Source: Streptomyces griseochromogenes
GTDB lineage: Bacteria; Actinomycetota; Actinomycetes; Streptomycetales; Streptomycetaceae
DNA length: 64,000 nucleotides
NCBI RefSeq assembly: GCF_001542625.1
Contig: NZ_CP016279.1
Location: forward strand, 2,418,001-2,482,000
Direction: 5' to 3'
Part shown: positions 50,166 to 58,512 of the stretch, piece by piece
How positions within the stretch are numbered: the first letter of the stretch is position 1
Layout: each line of letters begins with the position of its first letter
Notes under the pieces: model-generated
What the model saw: the letters and a program-made list of their open reading frames with translations, nothing else
Database searches by the model: none
What the model was told of the DNA's origin: nothing
Program-made: the position numbers and the translations under genes

Positions 50166-50582
50166 TCACCGGTCGTCGCGGCTCAAGTCGTGGTGGTCCC
50201 AGCCCCGGCCGTCGTGCTCGTGGCGGTACCCGTCGTGAAGGTACGACCTGTCCGACTTCCAGCCGCCGTGTCCCTCGCCCTCCCAGCGGTAGAAGTGACC
50301 ATCACGGTAGAAGAGACCGTCGCAGTCGTGCCGGGTCGAGTCGGTGCCGTTGTGGTCCTGGTGCCAGCCGCGGACCTCGTCGCAGGAGTAGCCCCGCTCG
50401 AGCAGGTAGCCGACACCGTGGTCCCAGCTGTAATCAGCGGCCACGCCCCCTACGGTCGGGCGCTGGGCGTGCGTGGACGCAAGGGACGCGGCCGATGCGG
50501 CGCCCCCGGCACCGAGGACGGCGACACCGGCGACCGCGACGGAGGAGACAGTGAGGGCGATGCGCTTCGTGAGCTTCTTCAT
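50166..50582 (-). CDS. Small secreted His/Asp/Arg-rich protein
   Basis: This 138-residue protein has a Sec signal peptide (MKKLTKRIALTVSSVAVAG, then AGGAASAA; cleavage near residue 31). The mature part is extremely hydrophilic. It has two cysteines (YSCDEVRGW, HDCDGLF) that could form a disulfide, and a tail dense in His, Asp, Arg, Gly and Trp (HEHDGRGWDHHDLSRDDR), suited to metal or polyanion binding. No known family is recognised. GGAAGGA lies six bases before the ATG. Two TetR-type palindromes lie 90-140 bp upstream. Confidence 0.8.
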   Translation of the reverse strand: MKKLTKRIALTVSSVAVAGVAVLGAGGAASAASLASTHAQRPTVGGVAADYSWDHGVGYLLERGYSCDEVRGWHQDHNGTDSTRHDCDGLFYRDGHFYRWEGEGHGGWKSDRSYLHDGYRHEHDGRGWDHHDLSRDDR

Positions 50583-50667
50583 GATCATTCCTTCCCGCGG
50601 GCGTGATAGGCCACAACGGCTGTTCCGTCAGGCGATGTGCGGCGCCTGAGATGGTCCGAACGAGCAC

Positions 50668-50719
50668 TTCCATACACTGTATGGAATCTCCTGGTTCATT
50701 GGTACCATACGATGTATGG
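50668..50719. promoter_or_regulatory. Third operator pair (CCRTAC-N3-GTAYGG)
   Basis: CCATACACTGTATGG (50670-50684, perfect, extending to TTCCATACACTGTATGGAA at 50668-50686) and CCATACGATGTATGG (50705-50719, perfect) lie between the divergent secreted-protein and 68-residue genes. The starts are 35 bp apart. The motif is the same as in the CYP102/TetR promoter, so the same regulator is likely to act here. Confidence 0.8.
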
Positions 50720-50746
50720 AAATGTCGATGTGGTGAGGACCACCAC

Positions 50747-50953
50747 GTGCGACCGATAAGGTTTCTGGTGATCGCCGACGGCCTCACCGCTCGGATCTGG
50801 GCGGGAAAGTCGTCCGCACTGAAGCCCGTGCCCGACCCGCTCGGGCAACTGCGGGTGCGGGTGACCCCTCACGTGTACGACCGCAGCGACCAGGGACTGC
50901 CGATGCGTGAGTTGACTTGCACCGGGCGACGGCCCACACCGGCTTCTTCGTAA
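50747..50953 (+). CDS. Small protein, 68 aa, unknown function
   Basis: The GTG at 50747 follows GAGGA at seven to eight bases, and 28 bp upstream lies a perfect CCATAC-N3-GTATGG operator. The 68-residue product (RPIRFLVIADGLTARIWAGKSS ... VTPHVYDRSDQGLPMREL) has an N-terminal beta-strand-like hydrophobic stretch and a polar C-terminus, with no signal peptide. I recognise no family. The strong translation signals and the operator argue for a real, regulated gene. Confidence 0.6.
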   Translation: MRPIRFLVIADGLTARIWAGKSSALKPVPDPLGQLRVRVTPHVYDRSDQGLPMRELTCTGRRPTPASS

Positions 50954-51348
50954 GCAGCTGACAGAAGGCGGCCGTGCTCCGGCCGCTGCCCGCACTGCAT
51001 CTGCCCTGTCGCCGCTTGTTCTGCAGCAGCGGCGGGTTTGCGATCGCCGGAAGGCGGGACGACCATTCTTTTAGGGCTGTATCGACCAGGGCGCACCCTG
51101 ATGCCGACGTCGTTGATGTATCGCCCTCTGCGGGCTGTGCCGCGCACGGCCGAGCGAGCGCCACCGTCAAGGCTGCGGCGCAGCGAACATGACCGAACCT
51201 GTTCAGTCGACGGCCGTGGACGGGTGATGGGTGGGACGTGCAGCCCGGTCGACTGACGGGACGGTCGAGATCGCCGCATGGCTTCCTGACCGGGGCGATG
51301 GGTCGATGGTCGCTGTGGGGCGGGAGGCAGAACGGAAGGAGTCTGCCC
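50954..51348. other. Intergenic region upstream of the ferredoxin-P450 operon
   Basis: About 395 bp without a convincing gene. Composition is irregular and several frames are open without ribosome binding sites, so degraded sequence is possible. It must contain the promoter of the operon that follows; the ferredoxin ribosome binding site GGAAGGAG lies at its end. Confidence 0.45.
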
Positions 51349-51567
51349 ATGCGGATCGTCGTGGACCTGAATCGCTGCCAGGGATACGCACAGTGCGTGT
51401 ATCTGGCACACGAGGTCTTCAGATTGCACGGTCAGGAGGCGCTCACCTATGAGCCGAACCCCGATGACGAGCGGCGCCTGCAGGTCGAGCGAGCCGCTGC
51501 GGCCTGCCCGGTGCAGGCGATCATGATCGACCGCGTGGAGGGCGCGGATCGGGGCGCGACGTCATGA
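51349..51567 (+). CDS. 3Fe-4S ferredoxin of a P450 system
   Basis: This 72-residue ferredoxin has Cys10, Cys16 (CQGYAQC) and Cys53 (CPVQAI), the three-cysteine C-x5-C ... CP pattern of [3Fe-4S] ferredoxins that serve actinobacterial P450s. It carries electrons from the reductase encoded next to it to the P450. The ATG follows GGAAGGAG. The stop overlaps the reductase start (ATGA at 51564-51567). Confidence 0.95.
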   Translation: MRIVVDLNRCQGYAQCVYLAHEVFRLHGQEALTYEPNPDDERRLQVERAAAACPVQAIMIDRVEGADRGATS

Positions 51568-52967
51568 CCTTGCGGGCAACGGTCGAAGAGCTGGTGCGCG
51601 AGTTCCGGGCCAACGGCCGGATCGTGATCGTGGGTGCCTCCCTGGCCGGGCTGCGGGCCGCGGAAACCCTGCGCGCGGAGGGCTTCACCGGTTCGCTGAC
51701 CATCATCGGGGACGAGCCGTACGAGCCCTACGACCGTCCCCCGCTGTCCAAGCAGGTACTCAAGGGCTGGGTGCCGGCCGACCACACCAAGCTGCCCCGC
51801 ATGCGAGAAGTGGATGCGGACTGGCGGCTCGGGGTGGCCGCCACCGGGCTGGACCGGGACACCAAGCAGGTGCGCCTGGCCGACGGGGAGCAGGTGCCGT
51901 ACGACCGGTTGCTGATCGCCACGGGCACCCGCGCGCGACAGTGGCCGAACCCGAGCGAGGCCGCCCTGTACGGAGTCCACACGATCCGCTCGCGTGACGA
52001 TGCCGCACAGTTGCAGAAGGCACTGGCCGAGTCGCCATCGCGGGTACTGGTCATCGGCGCCGGGTTCATCGGCTCGGAAGTGGCCTCCGTCTGCCGGGAG
52101 CTCGACATCCCGGTGACCGTCGTCGAGCGGGGTTCGGCGCCGCTGGTCGGCGCGCTCGGCGGGGTGATCGGGGAGATCGCCGCGCAGATGCAGCGTGAGC
52201 ACGGCGTGGACCTGCGCTGCGGGCTGGGCGTGTCGTCACTGGAGGGCGACTCCGGAGGGCACGTGCGGCGTGCGCATCTGTCGGACGGAACCACCGTCGA
52301 CGCCGACGTGGTGGTGGCCTCGTTGGGGTCGATCCGCAACGTGGAATGGCTGGAGGGATCCGGGCTGGCGGCCGGTTTCTGGGGCGTCGGGTGCGACGCG
52401 GGTGGTCGGGCCTTCGACATCAACGGCGTGGTCACCGACAGCATCTACGTGGCGGGGGACGTGGCGCGTGCGCCGCACGTGCTGTACGAGTACCAGTTCC
52501 TGGCGATGGAGCACTGGGACAACGCCGTTCTCGGCGCCGAGGTCGCGGCGCACAACATGGTGAACCTCGAGCCCAACTATCGCCCGCATCTGCTGCTGCC
52601 CGGCTTCTGGTCAGGTCAGTTCGGCGTGAACATCAAGTCCGTCGGGGTGCCGCCATTCGGTGACGAGATCGTCTTCACCCAAGGGTCGGTCGAGGAGCGC
52701 CGTTTCGCAGCCGCCTACGGGCATGGGGGCCGCATCGTCGCGGCTGTCACCTTCGATCACGGGAAGTGGCTGGAGTACTACGGGAAGCTGATCGAGCAAT
52801 CCGGTCCGTTCCCGCCTCCGCCGCCGGGGTGGGACCAGCCGCCCGACATGAAGCCGGTGCCTGCCGAGTTCCCGGACCCGAGGGTCCCGACGGCGATCCC
52901 CGACGTCGTCCTGACCGGACACGCCCCGAGCGAGCGGACGGCCGAGTTCCGGCCGCGACGTCACTGA
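51564..52967 (+). CDS. FAD-dependent ferredoxin reductase with proline-rich C-terminal extension
   Basis: This 467-residue NAD(P)H:ferredoxin reductase has the FAD motif IVIVGASLAGLRAAETL (about 20-36) and the YEPYDRPPLSKQVL segment. The NAD(P)H-binding motif VLVIGAGFIGSEVAS (about 162-176) and the second FAD motif SIYVAGDVARAP follow. The usual length is about 400-420; here a Pro-rich tail (about 413-467, PFPPPPPGWDQPPD) is added. The tail may be a flexible tether or docking segment; that is inference. It sits between ferredoxin and P450 genes of one operon. Confidence 0.92.
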   Translation: MTLRATVEELVREFRANGRIVIVGASLAGLRAAETLRAEGFTGSLTIIGDEPYEPYDRPPLSKQVLKGWVPADHTKLPRMREVDADWRLGVAATGLDRDTKQVRLADGEQVPYDRLLIATGTRARQWPNPSEAALYGVHTIRSRDDAAQLQKALAESPSRVLVIGAGFIGSEVASVCRELDIPVTVVERGSAPLVGALGGVIGEIAAQMQREHGVDLRCGLGVSSLEGDSGGHVRRAHLSDGTTVDADVVVASLGSIRNVEWLEGSGLAAGFWGVGCDAGGRAFDINGVVTDSIYVAGDVARAPHVLYEYQFLAMEHWDNAVLGAEVAAHNMVNLEPNYRPHLLLPGFWSGQFGVNIKSVGVPPFGDEIVFTQGSVEERRFAAAYGHGGRIVAAVTFDHGKWLEYYGKLIEQSGPFPPPPPGWDQPPDMKPVPAEFPDPRVPTAIPDVVLTGHAPSERTAEFRPRRH

Positions 52968-53028
52968 CGCGACCACGGGGGCAAGCCTGTAGGCGGACAG
53001 CATCGACAGGAAGAAGGAGGGAAGCCTC

Positions 53029-54297
53029 GTGGTCGAGGAAACCCCCTGGCAGCAGGCCCTCCGCTACGCCAACCGGGCCAATCCGTACCCGTTCTACGAG
53101 GAACTCCGCAGGACACCGGTGGCGCGGCAGCCGGACGGCACCTATGTCGTCAGTACCTACCAAGAGATCGTCGCGCTGCTGCACGACCCCCGGGTCAGTT
53201 CGGATGTCAGGAAGCTCCCCGTCCCGGTTGCGGCCCCGGCCGAGGGCTCGGCGGAAGCCGAGCCGATCACGGAGGCGGTCATCTCTTTGGAGCCGAACAT
53301 CATCACCCAGGATCCACCCGAGCACGATCGAGATCGGCGGATGATGACGCCGCGTTTCGTCGGCCCTCCCCATTCCCCTCACCTGATCTCCGACCTTGAA
53401 CCCGAGATCCGCCGCATCGTGGACGGCCTTCTCGACAACATGCAGGGCAAGACCCGGTTCGATGCCGTCGACGAGTTCGCCTACCCCCTGCCGGTGACCG
53501 TGATCTGCAAGGTCCTGGGCGTGCCACTGGAGGACGAGCCACGCTTCCACAGCTGGATCGAGACGGCCCTGGACGCTTTGGATTTCGGCCCCGAGGCTGC
53601 CTCGGAGGAGATGCAGAGCCGACTGGCCGGGGGGCGCCGGGCCGTGCAGGAGTTCGGGCAGTTCGCAGCGGATCTGCTCGACCGGTACGCCCGGCAGCCC
53701 GGTCCGGGCATGCTTTCGGCCATGGTGAACGAGGACGGCCCGGAGGAACGGATGTCCCAGGGCGTGCTCGCGAGCAATGCACTGCTCCTGATCTTCGCGG
53801 GACACGAAACCACGGTCAACCTCATCGCCCACAGCGTGCTCACCCTGCTGCGCCACCCTGACGCGCTCGAGAAGCTGCGCCGCCGGCCCGAGCTGATCGT
53901 GCCCGGTGTGGAGGAACTGCTGCGGTTCGAGTCGTCGGTGCAGTTCTGGCACACCCGCTCCGCCGTGGAAGACATCGACATCGCCGGCACCACCATCCCA
54001 AAGGGGGCGCCGATCTTCCTGGCGTACGGCTCGGCGAACCGCGACCCGCAACGGTTCACCGACCCCGACGAACTCGACCTCGAACGCTGCGACAACCAGC
54101 ACCTCGGATTCAGCCAGGGCATCCACTTCTGCTTCGGCGCCCCGCTGGCGCGGCTCGAAGTCCAGGTCGCGGTCGGCGAGTTCGTCCGGCGGGTGCAGAA
54201 CCCGCGGCTGGTCGAGGACCCGCCGCCGTACCGCCACAACCAGATCTTCCGCGGTCCGCGCCACGTCCTCGTCGACATCGACGGCATCCACGACTGA
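53029..54297 (+). CDS. Cytochrome P450 (class I, ferredoxin-dependent)
   Basis: This 422-residue soluble P450 has the I-helix motif LIFAGHETTVN (about 265), ExxR in EELLRFES (about 302) and heme loop FSQGIHFCFGAPLARLE with Cys368. The GTG start follows GAAGGAGGG. The genes for its ferredoxin and reductase lie directly upstream, so the redox chain is complete. An alcohol dehydrogenase follows after 25 bp, suggesting hydroxylation followed by oxidation of the product. The CYP family and substrate cannot be fixed by eye. Confidence 0.93.
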   Translation: MVEETPWQQALRYANRANPYPFYEELRRTPVARQPDGTYVVSTYQEIVALLHDPRVSSDVRKLPVPVAAPAEGSAEAEPITEAVISLEPNIITQDPPEHDRDRRMMTPRFVGPPHSPHLISDLEPEIRRIVDGLLDNMQGKTRFDAVDEFAYPLPVTVICKVLGVPLEDEPRFHSWIETALDALDFGPEAASEEMQSRLAGGRRAVQEFGQFAADLLDRYARQPGPGMLSAMVNEDGPEERMSQGVLASNALLLIFAGHETTVNLIAHSVLTLLRHPDALEKLRRRPELIVPGVEELLRFESSVQFWHTRSAVEDIDIAGTTIPKGAPIFLAYGSANRDPQRFTDPDELDLERCDNQHLGFSQGIHFCFGAPLARLEVQVAVGEFVRRVQNPRLVEDPPPYRHNQIFRGPRHVLVDIDGIHD

Positions 54298-54322
54298 CCC
54301 GGTGTGTGCGTAGAGGATCTCT

Positions 54323-55366
54323 ATGCGAGCCTTTCAACTCGTCGGTTGGCGGCAACCGCCCGAGCTGCGCGAGGTGCCGGTGCCCGAGCCCGGCCCAGGC
54401 CAGGTCCTGGTGAAGGTCGCGGGTGCCGGTGCCTGCCACTCCGATCTGCACATCATGCAGGCACCCGGACCGCTGCCCGGCTTCACGAGTCCGCCCTTCA
54501 CGCTCGGCCACGAGAACGCGGGATGGGTGGAGCGGCTCGGACCGGGCGTCACCGGTTTCGAGCTCGGAGACCCTGTGATCGTCTACGGCTCCTGGGGCTG
54601 CGGGGTGTGCGTCAACTGCCGTCAGGGCCGGGAGAACTACTGCCAAGACCTCGGTGGTCAGGGCCCGGGCCTGGGTGGTGGTCACGACGGCGGCATGGCC
54701 GAGTACCTGCTCGTCCCGGCCGCGCGCCACCTGATTCCGCTGGGCGCCCTCGACCCCTGCCAGGCCGCACCGCTCAGCGACGCCGGACTGACCAGCTATC
54801 ACGCCGTCAAGCGGTCGCTGCACCTGCTGGGGCCGGGCTCCACCGCCGTGGTGATCGGGGCCGGCGGTCTTGGTCAGATGACCATCCAGATTTTGCGTGC
54901 GCTCAGTGCGGTGACCACCGTTGTGGCCGTGGATACCGACGCCGGCAAGCTGGAGACTGCCAAGCGCATGGGCGCAGACGAGGCTCTGCTCTCGGGCGAC
55001 GAGGCGATCACCCGTATCAAGGACATGACGGCGCAGCAGGGCGCTCAGCTCGTGTTGGACATGGTCGGCACAGACCCGACACTGCGGATGGCTGCTCAGG
55101 CGGCCGGGATGCTCGGCCACCTGACCATTGTCGGCCTCGGGGGCGGGGCTCTGCCCGTGGGTTTCTCCAGCCTGCCGCACGAGTGCTCGGTCGCCTCCCC
55201 TTACTGGGGTTACCTCCCCGAACTGATGGAAGTGATCAGTCTCGCCCAGCAGGACAAGATCAGGATGCTGGTCGAGCACTTTCCCCTGCAACGCGCCAAC
55301 GAGGCGTACGAGCTCTTGCACGACGGCAGGATCCAAGGACGCGCCGTCATCACCCCTCACGCGTGA
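54323..55366 (+). CDS. Zinc-dependent alcohol dehydrogenase of the P450 operon
   Basis: This 347-residue MDR enzyme has catalytic-zinc ligands in GACHSDLH and GHENAG, the structural-zinc set CGVCVNCRQGRENYC (about 92-106) and the Rossmann loop VIGAGGLGQM (about 175). It probably oxidises the alcohol made by the adjacent P450 to an aldehyde or ketone with NAD+. Last gene of the ferredoxin-reductase-P450-ADH operon. Confidence 0.92.
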   Translation: MRAFQLVGWRQPPELREVPVPEPGPGQVLVKVAGAGACHSDLHIMQAPGPLPGFTSPPFTLGHENAGWVERLGPGVTGFELGDPVIVYGSWGCGVCVNCRQGRENYCQDLGGQGPGLGGGHDGGMAEYLLVPAARHLIPLGALDPCQAAPLSDAGLTSYHAVKRSLHLLGPGSTAVVIGAGGLGQMTIQILRALSAVTTVVAVDTDAGKLETAKRMGADEALLSGDEAITRIKDMTAQQGAQLVLDMVGTDPTLRMAAQAAGMLGHLTIVGLGGGALPVGFSSLPHECSVASPYWGYLPELMEVISLAQQDKIRMLVEHFPLQRANEAYELLHDGRIQGRAVITPHA

Positions 55367-55588
55367 ATGCCGTCGTCAACCCGAACGGGACACCACGACT
55401 GTGCCTGGCCGCTGGCATCGGACGGTCCGGCGGAAACGCACCCCGGCTCCCGCAGGACGGAGGAGCTTGCCCGGAATACCTCATGCGCCACGGCCCCCTG
55501 CCCTTCCCGCCGAGCGACATGCGGCTGATCGGGTGACGATGGACATGTAGTGACGTGACCACGCTGCTCACAGAAGGAGGTAGGTGCC

Positions 55589-56266
55589 ATGACATCTCCT
55601 TCCGATTCCCCCGGTTCCGTTCCGCCACGTGGCACCGAGCCAAAAGAGGGTCCTGCGGCCGAAGGCATCGCAGCCCTGGCGAACGTGGGCTGGCAGATCC
55701 TGCTCACCATGGGCCTCGCCACCGTCGCCCTGGGCGTCATCGCCCTGGTCTGGCCGGGCGAGACGCTGCGCGTCGTCGGCGTGCTCTTCGGCGTCTACCT
55801 GCTGGCCACCGGTGTCTTCCAACTCGCCGCCGCCTTCGGCACCCACGTCCCCCGGCATCTTCGCGTACTGCACTTCATCACCGGCGCGGCCTCCGTCCTG
55901 TTGGGACTGATCTGCTTCCGGGGCTCCCTCGAGTCGGTCTTTCTGCTCGCCCTGTGGATCGGCTTCAGCTGGCTGCTTCGGGGCACCTTGGAGACGGTCG
56001 CGGCGGCCTCTGATCAGACCATGCCGGCGCGCGGCTGGCACGTGGCCTTCGGCATCATCGGCACCATGGCCGGCATCGTGATGATCGTCATGCCGTTCGC
56101 CTCCATCGCGACACTCACGCTGGTAGTGGGCGTCATGGCCATTGTCGTCGGCCTGACAGAAGTGGTCCGCGCCATCAGGACACGCGTCGAGATCGGCCAC
56201 CTCGCTGCCGGCACCGCCCCCCAGCGGCGCCCCCTGTTCCACGCAGGTCCGCACCCCCAGCACTGA
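55589..56266 (+). CDS. HdeD-like DUF308 membrane protein
   Basis: This 225-residue protein has six membrane helices (about 35-200) in three hairpins, with the DUF308 pattern ALGVIALVWPGETLRVVGVLFGVYLLATGVFQL repeated as TMAGIVMIVMPFASIATLTLVVGVMAIVVGLTEV. HdeD helps acid resistance in E. coli; actinobacterial homologues have no proven role. An AGAAGGAGG site precedes the ATG. Confidence 0.9.
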   Translation: MTSPSDSPGSVPPRGTEPKEGPAAEGIAALANVGWQILLTMGLATVALGVIALVWPGETLRVVGVLFGVYLLATGVFQLAAAFGTHVPRHLRVLHFITGAASVLLGLICFRGSLESVFLLALWIGFSWLLRGTLETVAAASDQTMPARGWHVAFGIIGTMAGIVMIVMPFASIATLTLVVGVMAIVVGLTEVVRAIRTRVEIGHLAAGTAPQRRPLFHAGPHPQH

Positions 56267-56439
56267 TCGGCGGAGCCAGAGCGACCGGACGCGGCGAGCG
56301 GCGACATCGCCACCTCCGCGGGCCGTCGGCCGACGAGCGGTCCTTCACGCTCGTCGCAGTGGGCGCGGCCGTGATGGCGACCCTGGCGTCGCGCGGCGCG
56401 CCCAACTGGCGGGGCAATCCCGGGCACCGACTCATCAGG

Positions 56440-56649
56440 GCCGCACTCACGCCCCGCCCGAGCCGGAGAACCGGAGAAGCCATCCCCGTGTGACCACCGC
56501 AGCGGCAACCGAGGTGTTCAGGCAGTTCGGCGTCCAGGGCCCGTTCGAACACCGCCCGGGTGAGGGCCGGTCAGCAGCGCGTCCTCTCCTAGCAGCGCGG
56601 CTCCCGAGGCGTCGGCACGGTCCATCGACCGCTCGACGACCTCATCCAT
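56440..56649 (-). mobile_element. Remnant of an IS256-family transposase N-terminus
   Basis: On the minus strand from 56649 the frame reads MDEVVERSMDRADASGAALL and, after a one-base shift, ALTRAVFERALDAELPEHLGC. This matches the start of IS256/mutator-type transposases (the ...VLERALEAEMTEHLGYEK... region). The rest of the transposase, including the DDE domain, is missing. It is a decayed fragment with no obvious terminal repeats left. It marks past mobile-element activity in the accessory region. Confidence 0.6.
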
Positions 56650-56852
56650 CGGCTTGTCCTCCACCGGCTCTACACAGTCAGGTTCTCGCTGTCTGCCAGG
56701 TCTGTCCGTTCCTGCTGGTCAACGCCCTGCACCCCCCGACCGGCCTGTCAGCCTGGGGACGTACACGATCTTTCGCTTTACGGAGAAAGGCGTAGCCGTC
56801 GACCTGGGCGAACTCCTCGCTGCGCGTGTGGCGGCCGGATTCCAGGGGGACG

Positions 56853-57956
56853 TCATCCGGGCGCGTCGGACCGGTCGGTGTTCTCGGGGCTGTTGGCCGC
56901 CCGTGTCGCCAGTCCCAGTGGCCGACCGCCGCGGTGAGCCCAGATGTCACCGAGGATGACCTGGATGATGCCGGTGACGGGAATCGCCAGCAGGGCACCG
57001 AGGATCCCGGCGACTTCGGCGGCGATCAGGGTGGCCAGCAGCACGGTGAGGGGGTTGAGTTTCACCGTCCGAGACAGGATGACCGGTTGCAGGAGGTGGT
57101 TTTCAGCCTGCTGATAGACGATGAAGAAGACGACGGCTCCGATGCCGGCCGGCAGGGAGTGGACGAACGCCACTGCGGAGGCGACGACAGCTCCGATGGT
57201 GGCTCCCACCAGGGGGATGAGGTCGGTCACGGCGACGAAGAGGGCCAGCAGGCCGGCGAACGGCACTCCGGAAACCAGCAGCACGACGTAGGTCAGAAGC
57301 CCGCAGATGACGCTGATCAGCAAGTTCCCCGTCAGATAGCCGTTCACGGTACGGGCACACGCGGCTCCCACGCGGCGTATGCGGGCCGCGGGAGCCTCGT
57401 CCACGAGGGCTAGCGACCGGTCTATGGCCCTGGGGCCCTCCAGCACCATCAGATAGGCCAGGACGAAAATCGTGAGAGCGCCCGCCGCGGTGCTCGCGGC
57501 ACTGCGGAGGAACTTCGCGACGGGCGTGCTCAGTCCGGTGGCGAACGCGCGGATCTGCGCCTGATGGTGCTGGACATACCGCAGAGCGTGCGCCCGCTCC
57601 AGCAGGTTGCCGACTGGCCCGCGGCCGGCCTGGGCGTCCTTGATCATCGCGGGCAGGCGACCGGCGAACCGGCCGCCCTCCTGGGCCAGGGGGATGACGA
57701 ACAGGGCAACCACCGCGCCGACGGCCGCAGCCGCGGCCAGGAAGACCAGCAAGGCGGCCACCGACCGTCGGCACCGCGGCACCCGTCGCTGCAGTGCTTC
57801 GACCGCCGGATGAAGGGAGACGGCCAGGAACAATGCGATGACCGCCCAGATCAGGACCCGACGAGCCTGGACCACCAACTCGAGTACGACATAGGCGGCG
57901 AGCACCAAGCCGATGGTGGCGAGGATGGTTCGCACCGGAACCGGACGCGTCGCCAT
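56853..57956 (-). CDS. AI-2E family (PerM-like) transporter
   Basis: This 367-residue protein has about eight membrane helices and the AI-2E pattern: LIWAVIALFLAVSLHPAVEALQRR, a large loop (about 100-160), then LTGNLLISVICGLLTYVVLLVSGVPFAGLLALFVAVTDLIPLVGATIG and a C-terminal ENHLLQPVILSRTVKLNPLTVL. The family includes autoinducer-2 exporters and Na+/H+ antiporters; the substrate is unknown. The ATG at 57956 is chosen because the upstream in-frame extension is low-complexity and atypical. Confidence 0.88.
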   Translation of the reverse strand: MATRPVPVRTILATIGLVLAAYVVLELVVQARRVLIWAVIALFLAVSLHPAVEALQRRVPRCRRSVAALLVFLAAAAAVGAVVALFVIPLAQEGGRFAGRLPAMIKDAQAGRGPVGNLLERAHALRYVQHHQAQIRAFATGLSTPVAKFLRSAASTAAGALTIFVLAYLMVLEGPRAIDRSLALVDEAPAARIRRVGAACARTVNGYLTGNLLISVICGLLTYVVLLVSGVPFAGLLALFVAVTDLIPLVGATIGAVVASAVAFVHSLPAGIGAVVFFIVYQQAENHLLQPVILSRTVKLNPLTVLLATLIAAEVAGILGALLAIPVTGIIQVILGDIWAHRGGRPLGLATRAANSPENTDRSDAPG

Positions 57957-58512
57957 GGGTATCGGGTGCCCAGCCCCGGTCACGGGAAAACGAGGAGACC
58001 TCCTCGCCCGGTGGGCGATACTTCCCTGCGCTGTCGCACGTGACACCCTCTGGCACGGGCTGAGGCGGGTCGCCGTCGGCCGCCAGGGATGGAGACAGAG
58101 ACAACCAATGGATGCCTCAGCCGTCCCCCGACGGATCGCTTCTGAGGCGGCCGCGTCCGTCACCTCCTGGGCGTTCTCGCCTCGTACGGCTGGCGCTGGA
58201 GAAGGCCCCGGCCGGGCGCTCATCCGTACGCCGTGGATGAAAAGCGCATCCTGGTCCGTGCGCCGTCCGACCAGGCCCGCATGTGGGGACGCGGCGTCGG
58301 CTCCGCGGTGGTGAGAGCGTTCTGGGCACCGCTGTATTCCAGGTGCGGATCCCCAGGCCGAGCTGCAAGCTGATGCCGTAGGCCATAACTGTCGAAGGAA
58401 GTGTCATGGTGGCGGTGGCCGCAGGCGCAATCGCCGGACCGTCGGCTCGGTTGCGGACGGAGCCGTCAATGAGGTGCGCCCGGCTGAGGCATGCGGCTTT
58501 CGGGTACGCGCC
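57957..58512. other. Intergenic region, no gene recognised
   Basis: About 555 bp between the AI-2E gene and the lipid-kinase pseudogene. It contains a hairpin CGAGGAG-AC-CTCCTCG at 57991-58006. Short open frames occur, for example 37 codons from about 58406, but none has convincing support. Probably mixed promoter and degraded sequence. Confidence 0.45.
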
